From positions 9,754,001-9,818,000 of the forward strand of contig NC_092572.1 of NCBI RefSeq assembly GCF_037975245.1: a DNA stretch of 64,000 nucleotides. The letters run 5' to 3'. The position numbers and the translations under genes were made by a program. Shown here piece after piece: positions 13,545-24,600 of this stretch. The notes below the pieces were generated by a model. That model was not told where the DNA came from. It was given only the letters and a program-made list of their open reading frames with translations, and ran no database searches. How positions within the stretch are numbered: the stretch's first letter is position 1; each line of letters starts with the position of its first letter. The DNA is from Apostichopus japonicus (lineage: Eukaryota; Echinodermata; Holothuroidea; Aspidochirotida; Stichopodidae).

Positions 13545-16500
13545 GAGTTGATGATCGAGACTCTCTTTTGCATCCGTGGTTCGAACCCCGGGTGATGACG
13601 TCTTTTCCCGATCTTTTACAGCAAGTGCCTGCACGGGGAGCTGTAAGTATTAGTTAATCCACCTAATATCTCAGTCCATACAGTGGCGCGATGGCTCGGC
13701 GCACTGTACGAGCTGATGATCGAGACTCTCTTTTGCATCCGTGGTTCGAACCCCGGGTGATGACGTCTTTTCCCGATCTTTTACAGCAAGTGCCTGCACG
13801 GGGAGCTGTAAGTATTAGTTAATCCACCTAATATCTCAGTCCATACAGTGGCGCGATGGCTCGGCGCACTGTACGAGCTGATGATCGAGACTCTCTTTTG
13901 CATCCGTGGTTCGAACCCCGGGTGATGACGTCTTTTCCCGATCTTTTACAGCAAGTGCCTGCACGGGGAGCTGTAAGTATTAGTTAATCCACCTAATATC
14001 TCAGTCCATACAGTGGCGCGATGGCTCGGCGCACTGTACGAGCTGATGATCGAGACTCTCTTTTGCATCCGTGGTTCGAACCCCGGGTGATGACGTCTTT
14101 TCCCGATCTTTTACAGCAAGTGCCTGCACGGGGAGCTGTAAGTATTAGTTAATCCACCTAATATCTCAGTCCATACAGTGGCGCGATGGCTCGGCGCACT
14201 GTACGAGCTGATGATCGAGACTCTCTTTTGCATCCGTGGTTCGAACCCCGGGTGATGACGTCTTTTCCCGATCTTTTACAGCAAGTGCCTGCACGGGGAG
14301 CTGTAAGTATTAGTTAATCCACCTAATATCTCAGTCCATACAGTGGCGCGATGGCTCGGCGCACTGTACGAGCTGATGATCGAGACTCTCTTTTGCATCC
14401 GTGGTTCGAACCCCGGGTGATGACGTCTTTTCCCGATCTTTTACAGCAAGTGCCTGCACGGGGAGCTGTAAGTATTAGTTAATCCACCTAATATCTCAGT
14501 CCATACAGTGGCGCGATGGCTCGGCGCACTGTACGAGTTGATGATCGAGACTCTCTTTTGCATCCGTGGTTCGAACCCCGGGTGATGACGTCTTTTCCCG
14601 ATCTTTTACAGCAAGTGCCTGCACGGGGAGCTGTAAGTATTAGTTAATCCACCTAATATCTCAGTCCATACAGTGGCGCGATGGCTCGGCGCACTGTACG
14701 AGCTGATGATCGAGACTCTCTTTTGCATCCGTGGTTCGAACCCCGGGTGATGACGTCTTTTCCCGATCTTTTACAGCAAGTGCCTGCACGGGGAGCTGTA
14801 AGTATTAGTTAATCCACCTAATATCTCAGTCCATACAGTGGCGCGATGGCTCGGCGCACTGTACGAGCTGATGATCGAGACTCTCTTTTGCATCCGTGGT
14901 TCGAACCCCGGGTGATGACGTCTTTTCCCGATCTTTTACAGCAAGTGCCTGCACGGGGAGCTGTAAGTATTAGTTAATCCACCTAATATCTCAGTCCATA
15001 CAGTGGCGCGATGGCTCGGCGCACTGTACGAGCTGATGATCGAGACTCTCTTTTGCATCCGTGGTTCGAACCCCGGGTGATGACGTCTTTTCCCGATCTT
15101 TTACAGCAAGTGCCTGCACGGGGAGCTGTAAGTATTAGTTAATCCACCTAATATCTCAGTCCATACAGTGGCGCGATGGCTCGGCGCACTGTACGAGTTG
15201 ATGATCGAGACTCTCTTTTGCATCCGTGGTTCGAACCCCGGGTGATGACGTCTTTTCCCGATCTTTTACAGCAAGTGCCTGCACGGGGAGCTGTAAGTAT
15301 TAGTTAATCCACCTAATATCTCAGTCCATACAGTGGCGCGATGGCTCGGCGCACTGTACGAGCTGATGATCGAGACTCTCTTTTGCATCCGTGGTTCGAA
15401 CCCCGGGTGATGACGTCTTTTCCCGATCTTTTACAGCAAGTGCCTGCACGGGGAGCTGTAAGTATTAGTTAATCCACCTAATATCTCAGTCCATACAGTG
15501 GCGCGATGGCTCGGCGCACTGTACGAGTTGATGATCGAGACTCTCTTTTGCATCCGTGGTTCGAACCCCGGGTGATGACGTCTTTTCCCGATCTTTTACA
15601 GCAAGTGCCTGCACGGGGAGCTGTAAGTATTAGTTAATCCACCTAATATCTCAGTCCATACAGTGGCGCGATGGCTCGGCGCACTGTACGAGCTGATGAT
15701 CGAGACTCTCTTTTGCATCCGTGGTTCGAACCCCGGGTGATGACGTCTTTTCCCGATCTTTTACAGCAAGTGCCTGCACGGGGAGCTGTAAGTATTAGTT
15801 AATCCACCTAATATCTCAGTCCATACAGTGGCGCGATGGCTCGGCGCACTGTACGAGCTGATGATCGAGACTCTCTTTTGCATCCGTGGTTCGAACCCCG
15901 GGTGATGACGTCTTTTCCCGATCTTTTACAGCAAGTGCCTGCAAGGGGAGCTGTAAGTATTAGTTAATCCACCTAATATCTCAGTCCATACAGTGGCGCG
16001 ATGGCTCGGCGCACTGTACGAGCTGATGATCGAGACTCTCTTTTGCATCCGTGGTTCGAACCCCGGGTGATGACGTCTTTTCCCGATCTTTTACAGCAAG
16101 TGCCTGCACGGGGAGCTGTAAGTATTAGTTAATCCACCTAATATCTCAGTCCATACAGTGGCGCGATGGCTCGGCGCACTGTACGAGCTGATGATCGAGA
16201 CTCTCTTTTGCATCCGTGGTTCGAACCCCGGGTGATGACGTCTTTTCCCGATCTTTTACAGCAAGTGCCTGCACGGGGAGCTGTAAGTATTAGTTAATCC
16301 ACCTAATATCTCAGTCCATACAGTGGCGCGATGGCTCGGCGCACTGTACGAGCTGATGATCGAGACTCTCTTTTGCATCCGTGGTTCGAACCCCGGGTGA
16401 TGACGTCTTTTCCCGATCTTTTACAGCAAGTGCCTGCACGGGGAGCTGTAAGTATTAGTTAATCCACCTAATATCTCAGTCCATACAGTGGCGCGATGGC

Positions 16501-17505
16501 TCGGCGCACTGTACGAGTTGATGATCGAGACTCTCTTTTGCATCCGTGGTTCGAACCCCGGGTGATGACGTCTTTTCCCGATCTTTTACAGCAAGTGCCT
16601 GCACGGGGAGCTGTAGCTATTAGTTAATCCACCTAATATCTCAGTCCATACAGTGGCGCGATGGCTCGGCGCACTGTACGAGCTGATGATCGAGACTCTC
16701 TTTTGCATCCGTGGTTCGAACCCCGGGTGATGACGTCTTTTCCCGATCTTTTACAGCAAGTGCCTGCACGGGGAGCTGTAAGTATTAGTTAATCCACCTA
16801 ATATCTCAGTCCATACAGTGGCGCGATGGCTCGGCGCACTGTACGAGCTGATGATCGAGACTCTCTTTTGCATCCGTGGTTCGAACCCCGGGTGATGACG
16901 TCTTTTCCCGATCTTTTACAGCAAGTGCCTGCACGGGGAGCTGTAAGTATTAGTTAATCCACCTAATATCTCAGTCCATACAGTGGCGCGATGGCTCGGC
17001 GCACTGTACGAGCTGATGATCGAGACTCTCTTTTGCATCCGTGGTTCGAACCCCGGGTGATGACGTCTTTTCCCGATCTTTTACAGCAAGTGCCTGCACG
17101 GGGAGCTGTAAGTATTAGTTAATCCACCTAATATCTCAGTCCATACAGTGGCGCGATGGCTCGGCGCACTGTACGAGTTGATGATCGAGACTCTCTTTTG
17201 CATCCGTGGTTCGAACCCCGGGTGATGACGTCTTTTCCCGATCTTTTACAGCAAGTGCCTGCACGGGGAGCTGTAAGTATTAGTTAATCCACCTAATATC
17301 TCAGTCCATACAGTGGCGCGATGGCTCGGCGCACTGTACGAGCTGATGATCGAGACTCTCTTTTGCATCCGTGGTTCGAACCCCGGGTGATGACGTCTTT
17401 TCCCGATCTTTTACAGCAAGTGCCTGCACGGGGAGCTGTAAGTATTAGTTAATCCACCTAATATCTCAGTCCATACAGTGGCGCGATGGCTCGGCGCACT
17501 GTACG
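13545..17505 (+). repeat. Two copies of a 12-monomer (1,980-bp) higher-order block
   Basis: The diagnostic T variant (GAGTTGATGA) occurs at 13545, 14535, 15195, 15525, 16515, 17175 and 17505. The gaps are 6, 4, 2, 6, 4 and 2 monomers, so the 13545-15525 block recurs exactly at 15525-17505. The second block also has private changes near 15944 and 16615 that the first lacks, so these arose after duplication. Confidence 0.65.
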
Positions 17506-20500
17506 AGTTGATGATCGAGACTCTCTTTTGCATCCGTGGTTCGAACCCCGGGTGATGACGTCTTTTCCCGATCTTTTACAGCAAGTGCCTGCACGGGGAG
17601 CTGTAAGTATTAGTTAATCCACCTAATATCTCAGTCCATACAGTGGCGCGATGGCTCGGCGCACTGTACGAGCTGATGATCGAGACTCTCTTTTGCATCC
17701 GTGGTTCGAACCCCGGGTGATGACGTCTTTTCCCGATCTTTTACAGCAAGTGCCTGCACGGGGAGCTGTAAGTATTAGTTAATCCACCTAATATCTCAGT
17801 CCATACAGTGGCGCGATGGCTCGGCGCACTGTACGAGCTGATGATCGAGACTCTCTTTTGCATCCGTGGTTCGAACCCCGGGTGATGACGTCTTTTCCCG
17901 ATCTTTTACAGCAAGTGCCTGCACGGGGAGCTGTAAGTATTAGTTAATCCACCTAATATCTCAGTCCATACAGTGGCGCGATGGCTCGGCGCACTGTACG
18001 AGCTGATGATCGAGACTCTCTTTTGCATCCGTGGTTCGAACCCCGGGTGATGACGTCTTTTCCCGATCTTTTACAGCAAGTGCCTGCACGGGGAGCTGTA
18101 AGTATTAGTTAATCCACCTAATATCTCAGTCCATACAGTGGCGCGATGGCTCGGCGCACTGTACGAGCTGATGATCGAGACTCTCTTTTGCATCCGTGGT
18201 TCGAACCCCGGGTGATGACGTCTTTTCCCGATCTTTTACAGCAAGTGCCTGCACGGGGAGCTGTAAGTATTAGTTAATCCACCTAATATCTCAGTCCATA
18301 CAGTGGCGCGATGGCTCGGCGCACTGTACGAGCTGATGATCGAGACTCTCTTTTGCATCCGTGGTTCGAACCCCGGGTGATGACGTCTTTTCCCGATCTT
18401 TTACAGCAAGTGCCTGCACGGGGAGCTGTAAGTATTAGTTAATCCACCTAATATCTCAGTCCATACAGTGGCGCGATGGCTCGGCGCACTGTACGAGCTG
18501 ATGATCGAGACTCTCTTTTGCATCCGTGGTTCGAACCCCGGGTGATGACGTCTTTTCCCGATCTTTTACAGCAAGTGCCTGCACGGGGAGCTGTAAGTAT
18601 TAGTTAATCCACCTAATATCTCAGTCCATACAGTGGCGCGATGGCTCGGCGCACTGTACGAGCTGATGATCGAGACTCTCTTTTGCATCCGTGGTTCGAA
18701 CCCCGGGTGATGACGTCTTTTCCCGATCTTTTACAGCAAGTGCCTGCACGGGGAGCTGTAAGTATTAGTTAATCCACCTAATATCTCAGTCCATACAGTG
18801 GCGCGATGGCTCGGCGCACTGTACGAGCTGATGATCGAGACTCTCTTTTGCATCCGTGGTTCGAACCCCGGGTGATGACGTCTTTTCCCGATCTTTTACA
18901 GCAAGTGCCTGCACGGGGAGCTGTAAGTATTAGTTAATCCACCTAATATCTCAGTCCATACAGTGGCGCGATGGCTCGGCGCACTGTACGAGCTGATGAT
19001 CGAGACTCTCTTTTGCATCCGTGGTTCGAACCCCGGGTGATGACGTCTTTTCCCGATCTTTTACAGCAAGTGCCTGCACGGGGAGCTGTAAGTATTAGTT
19101 AATCCACCTAATATCTCAGTCCATACAGTGGCGCGATGGCTCGGCGCACTGTACGAGCTGATGATCGAGACTCTCTTTTGCATCCGTGGTTCGAACCCCG
19201 GGTGATGACGTCTTTTCCCGATCTTTTACAGCAAGTGCCTGCACGGGGAGCTGTAAGTATTAGTTAATCCACCTAATATCTCAGTCCATACAGTGGCGCG
19301 ATGGCTCGGCGCACTGTACGAGCTGATGATCGAGACTCTCTTTTGCATCCGTGGTTCGAACCCCGGGTGATGACGTCTTTTCCCGATCTTTTACAGCAAG
19401 TGCCTGCACGGGGAGCTGTAAGTATTAGTTAATCCACCTAATATCTCAGTCCATACAGTGGCGCGATGGCTCGGCGCACTGTACGAGCTGATGATCGAGA
19501 CTCTCTTTTGCATCCGTGGTTCGAACCCCGGGTGATGACGTCTTTTCCCGATCTTTTACAGCAAGTGCCTGCACGGGGAGCTGTAAGTATTAGTTAATCC
19601 ACCTAATATCTCAGTCCATACAGTGGCGCGATGGCTCGGCGCACTGTACGAGCTGATGATCGAGACTCTCTTTTGCATCCGTGGTTCGAACCCCGGGTGA
19701 TGACGTCTTTTCCCGATCTTTTACAGCAAGTGCCTGCACGGGGAGCTGTAAGTATTAGTTAATCCACCTAATATCTCAGTCCATACAGTGGCGCGATGGC
19801 TCGGCGCACTGTACGAGCTGATGATCGAGACTCTCTTTTGCATCCGTGGTTCGAACCCCGGGTGATGACGTCTTTTCCCGATCTTTTACAGCAAGTGCCT
19901 GCACGGGGAGCTGTAAGTATTAGTTAATCCACCTAATATCTCAGTCCATACAGTGGCGCGATGGCTCGGCGCACTGTACGAGCTGATGATCGAGACTCTC
20001 TTTTGCATCCGTGGTTCGAACCCCGGGTGATGACGTCTTTTCCCGATCTTTTACAGCAAGTGCCTGCACGGGGAGCTGTAAGTATTAGTTAATCCACCTA
20101 ATATCTCAGTCCATACAGTGGCGCGATGGCTCGGCGCACTGTACGAGCTGATGATCGAGACTCTCTTTTGCATCCGTGGTTCGAACCCCGGGTGATGACG
20201 TCTTTTCCCGATCTTTTACAGCAAGTGCCTGCACGGGGAGCTGTAAGTATTAGTTAATCCACCTAATATCTCAGTCCATACAGTGGCGCGATGGCTCGGC
20301 GCACTGTACGAGCTGATGATCGAGACTCTCTTTTGCATCCGTGGTTCGAACCCCGGGTGATGACGTCTTTTCCCGATCTTTTACAGCAAGTGCCTGCACG
20401 GGGAGCTGTAAGTATTAGTTAATCCACCTAATATCTCAGTCCATACAGTGGCGCGATGGCTCGGCGCACTGTACGAGCTGATGATCGAGACTCTCTTTTG

Positions 20501-20765
20501 CATCCGTGGTTCGAACCCCGGGTGATGACGTCTTTTCCCGATCTTTTACAGCAAGTGCCTGCACGGGGAGCTGTAAGTATTAGTTAATCCACCTAATATC
20601 TCAGTCCATACAGTGGCGCGATGGCTCGGCGCACTGTACGAGCTGATGATCGAGACTCTCTTTTGCATCCGTGGTTCGAACCCCGGGTGATGACGTCTTT
20701 TCCCGATCTTTTACAGCAAGTGCCTGCACGGGGAGCTTAATCGGCCTAATATCTCAGTTTCAGTC

Positions 20766-21317
20766 AAATTATATTCGACGACATAGTGAATCATCAAAAA
20801 AATTACAGCCCTTTAGGCGTTCCATAGGAAACGATTTGACAAGTCTATGTTCCCATAGTAGTATACGCCCAGTCATGTGGTCTCTAAGTCTAGATAGAAG
20901 TTTTCACTAGCTAAACGCTACCCATCACCGCATAGCTGACAAGTTGGCCTTTCATGGCACTATCAATTTTCCGTATAATGACCATGTAGATTTTTTGCTT
21001 TCCGAGCCGGAACTTTTCGTCACTTGTAAACAAACCTCTTCACTCATTGGTAAACAAATTTCCTACGCTGCTCCTGGGAGGCCTAAAGGGGTCTAAAATT
21101 TCCTCAATTGACCCACTTTTCTCACCACATGTACTTCCATTGATGCTTTTCAACATGCAAGCCATAAAAACTAGATTATAATTGATAACAGGTCACAAAA
21201 GATGTTCCCCAGCCGCTTTTTGGCACTTTTCCTGAAGGCGAACAATCGGGCGGATTGATACAGACTCTAATAGGAGTATGCCACCATAACGCGGATCGCA
21301 AAGTTACCAACCTGAAG
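20766..21317. other. Intergenic, nothing recognised
   Basis: AT-rich unique-looking sequence between the satellite edge and the minisatellite. The only open frame overlapping it starts inside the last satellite monomer and has no recognisable domain. Confidence 0.6.
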
Positions 21318-21655
21318 CTATCCCAGGATTCATCACAGGATTCATCACAGGTTTCATCCCAGGATTGAGATTCATCACAGGATTCATCCCAGGATTAAGA
21401 TTTATCACAGGACTCATCCCAGGATTCATCAGAGGATTTAGATAATAGATTCATCACAGGATTCATCCCAGGATTCAGATTCATCCCAGGATTCAGATTC
21501 ATCACAGGATTCATCCCAGGATACATCATAGGATTCGTTCCAGGATTCAGATTTATCCCAGGATTCATCACAGGATTCATCACAGGATTCATCACAGGAT
21601 TCAGATTAATCCCAGAATTCATCCCAGGATTCAGATTTATCACCAGATTCATTCA
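21318..21655. repeat. 12/18-bp minisatellite (GGATTCATCMCA type)
   Basis: Degenerate tandem repeats of a 12-bp unit (GGATTCATCACA / GGATTCATCCCA) mixed with 18-bp units that add AGATTC. Because units are multiples of 3, the minus strand reads as an 85-residue open frame of N-P-G/V-M-N repeats. There is no signal peptide, splice site or flanking coding sequence, so it is treated as a repeat and not a gene. Confidence 0.9.
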
Positions 21656-22270
21656 CCGGAGTTATTAATGCAGCGGGATGTTCGTCGAAAAGTTCTTTCA
21701 TTTTCATATTTCGTGACGCAAATTTGGGGGGGGGGGGATGGAAAAATGAAGTCACCGAAGCTCCAGGAGGAATTGTCAGGAGCAACTCATTAGTTTATCA
21801 CAACAGAATGACTTGGCCTTTGAAGAGAAATTTGGCTAAAATTCGCCAATTGTTTTCGTTAATCGGATAATACATGGACTGGTTCCACGAAATCCCATTC
21901 TGTACACTGCTGTACTGCAGCTATAATAATGTAGCGTTTAGTTCCATTTCGTGGTAAAACTAAAGACTTTTTCTTGGTGACTTATCTTTAAGCTTATAGT
22001 ACCATATGGCGATTTATGGAGTATTTGGAATCATCAAACTTTGTATTGCATAAGGCTGGTAGGCTCATGATCTTGATACTTCCAGAGGTTCAACCAACTT
22101 TCCCAGCAGTTGCTGTGGTACAGTAGGTAAGAAGTATTAAGATGAATGACTTTGTTTATTTATTTCCAACCACTAAGTAACCAAAGAGTCTTTTAACATA
22201 CTTTGTTTTCGTCTAGTTATAATCAGTCTTCTTTGCACTCATTACTTTGCTAGGATATATAGTGAAGGTT
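21656..22270. other. Intergenic, nothing recognised
   Basis: Unique-looking sequence with an 11-base G run near 21727. No coding potential or transposon ends were seen. Confidence 0.55.
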
Positions 22271-24600
22271 TCATAATTGACACACCCCCGCAATTGACGC
22301 ACCTCCAGAAGGGAACCTAAACTTTTTGCAGTGAAGGAGAGTTATATATTCCATGAATTTGAATCCATTACAGATATGTGCTGATCAAATTGTGTTTTTT
22401 TAAAAGCCTTCCCCCAGTTTTGCAAGTTTCTTGGTATTTGAAAATGTTACTCCCTAAAAGTAACCAAAATTACCTTAATATGATACCACTACTCTCTGAG
22501 ACTGACCTGTCAGAGCTTAGCGGCTCAGAGCAAAGCAAACAGCATCAAAAGTCAATAAATGTATACTTAGGCCAACATTACAGTTAGCTTATTGACGAAT
22601 GCGTCAGTGTAGGCAGGGGTATGAAAGAACTTGACACGGAATACATTTTGTGGCCTAATTCTGCTTCAGTGTACGATGCGTAGTCACAAAAAATAAATAC
22701 TTTGAGATCATTTCAATTTTGAGGAACTACACATATAAAAATCTCATACAGTTGAGTGATTTGTACTTTTCGTTGATAGACATTATTAATCAAATCATTA
22801 AAGGGTGTGAAGACTCATGCAAAAAGAAACGTCTAATGCCGGTAATCTGACCTAGTTTCGAATGAGGTGTAACAGAAGTGTTAGACACCACTATTGATCC
22901 TAGAAAATACACACACAGCCAGGGTTGGCCGGTTTTTACCGGGCGGTTTTTACCGCCCCGGTAGAAACAAGTTTTTTACCGGTTTTTACCGGGAGGTTTT
23001 TCCCACCTATAAGTGGGAAAAACTGGGAAAAACCGGGAAAAACCTCAAATTATAATTTACCTCATAATAAACCTCATAATTAAAAACTCATGTGGAACTT
23101 GTGGAGGAGCATAGAATCTACAAGAAAATGGCACCTTATGGTAGGGGGTTGGGTTACATCCAAAGAACAGCTATGATCTATAACTTGTGAGTTTACCGAT
23201 TAGACTATTATAAATAATTCAAATAAATAATATATTGGATGCTCAAATCAACCAACTTTATTTTCCTATCGAGATGCATAATTCCATTATCTAGAGAATG
23301 GACTCGTATCAAACTGTTGGTGCCTCCTAGGACTATGGTTCGTCATATTATACATGCCACATTAGTCCGCTCAGATCCAAATGATGATTCACATCCAAGA
23401 ACGATCACTTCATGTGTACTCTGTTCACACTTCGCACTAGGCACTGCACTATGCTTATATTGCTTATAGGCACTGTACTAATTAAGTGACTGTTGTGACA
23501 TCAACTAATTTGAGAATAAGTAACAATTGGAACAGTTACTTGTGTTGTTGATACTCCTACCTCTTCAGTTAGCCTATACACAGGAAGTGCCCAGTATCAC
23601 CTCACCTGTCCACCTCAAAGTGTTTAATCACTCATGCATGAAGTTGTATAATAATTGGACCATGTTTGCATCAAGGTAAACAGTCTGGTTGTGTGAATGG
23701 CTCCATAGGGCCATTGTGCGTTTAATACTTTAATTGGGCCCATGTGCCTTACAAAGTTTCAAAGCAGTTTCTATTGAGCCCCCTGGATTGAAGTTCACCT
23801 CAATAGACTGTTGCCTACTGTATTAATGGAATGAACTGTCTGAGCATATAATATTATATTATTATATGATTCCTTGTCCCTTTGAGGCTTTGGATGCCAT
23901 GGTTCGCCACTTCGTTCTATCCTCCGCTGTTCATGCCACATAATAGGCCTGAAGAATTTAGGAGGGGTGAATGTCCCAGTGTAGACCTATAATGGTTTGG
24001 GCAATAGGCAATGCATACTGCTAAAGAGATCGTGACAGAATAACTATACATGTGCAATACGAAAAATACTCTTTTTTCCACAAAAAGTAGAATAAGAATG
24101 TGATAAAATAGCTCAAAATGAAGCTAAGAAACTCATATTCAATAAAATATGCCTGTCATGAAACAATATTGTGCCTACTGATGACCCTGCATTTTACGGA
24201 CAATTAATACTAGTTTTCGAGACTGAGGCGGTTTTTACTGGTATTTACCAGTTTTTCCCGGTTTTTACCTGGTTTTTACCGCTTAGTGGGAAAAACAGGT
24301 TTTTCCCGGGAAAATGCCAACCCTGCACACAGCTTGCTACCATCGGTAATTGGACACAAATGTACAGTCAGTATGTACAGCTGCGGTCAATACCCACAGC
24401 ACAGTGTATAAACGATACAGCGATGGACATCTTAGGTCCGGCTAAAAAATAAATAACAAGGTATCATGTTTCATTTTTGTCTGCATTTTGTAGCGACACA
24501 AACAAAAGGTCACTTGCAAGCAACATAAAGTTAACTTTTTCAGATGGCTGCACTCGGTCTGGGGGGACTATTCAATGCCTTTTAGGTGCGTCAATTATGA
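22271..24600. mobile_element. Probable older DNA element with 16-bp inverted ends, split by a hAT insertion
   Basis: TCATAATTGACACACC at 22271-22286 matches, in inverted orientation with one mismatch, the sequence at 24585-24600 (AGGTGCGTCAATTATGA begins at 24584). A second internal copy (CAATTGACGCACCT) follows the left end at about 22291-22304. A complete hAT element lies inside, so this element was there first. No target duplication or transposase remnant was found, so the superfamily is unknown and the call rests on the inverted ends alone. Confidence 0.5.
22920..24325. mobile_element. hAT-type non-autonomous DNA transposon, 1.4 kb
   Basis: The ends are inverted: CAGGGTTGGC at 22920-22929 and GCCAACCCTG at 24316-24325. 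They are bordered by the exact 8-bp direct repeat CACACAGC at 22912-22919 and 24326-24333. An 8-bp target duplication with CAG-starting ends is the hAT signature. Both ends have subterminal tandem inverted GGTTTTTACC / GGGAAAAACC motifs (about 22930-23045 and 24228-24310), the kind of clustered motif hAT transposases bind. The interior (23050-24220) encodes no recognisable transposase, so it would depend on a relative elsewhere. Confidence 0.92.

Larger units (their letters stand above)
1..20765 (+). repeat. 165-bp tRNA-like satellite array, about 126 copies
   Basis: Head-to-tail monomers with a consensus period of 165 bp fill the first 20.7 kb, and the array continues beyond the left window edge because the first monomer is cut. 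A representative monomer is 2640-2804. Copies beyond about 2.4 kb are almost identical; the main variable site is a C/T change in GAG[C/T]TGATGA. Each monomer carries a D-arm-like hairpin (GCTC/GAGC) and the B-box sequence GGTTCGAACCC, suggesting descent from a tRNA or tRNA-headed SINE. The right end is abrupt: after GGGAGCT at about 20737 one degenerate part-monomer with a short deletion runs to about 20765. All six frames contain stops in the consensus, so the short ORFs here arise only from indels and are not genes. The monomer is nucleosome-sized, as many centromeric satellites are, but no location on the chromosome can be read from sequence. Confidence 0.98.

Noticed and set aside
1-20765. 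CRISPR array
   Set aside because: The entire 165-bp period is conserved; there are no unique spacers, and the organism is eukaryotic.
21395-21652. NPGMN-repeat protein gene on the minus strand
   Set aside because: It is a translation of the minisatellite; no start context, signal peptide or additional exons.
23239-23469. hAT transposase remnant inside the 1.4-kb element
   Set aside because: The translation shows no BED finger, RNase-H core or dimerisation motif on either strand.
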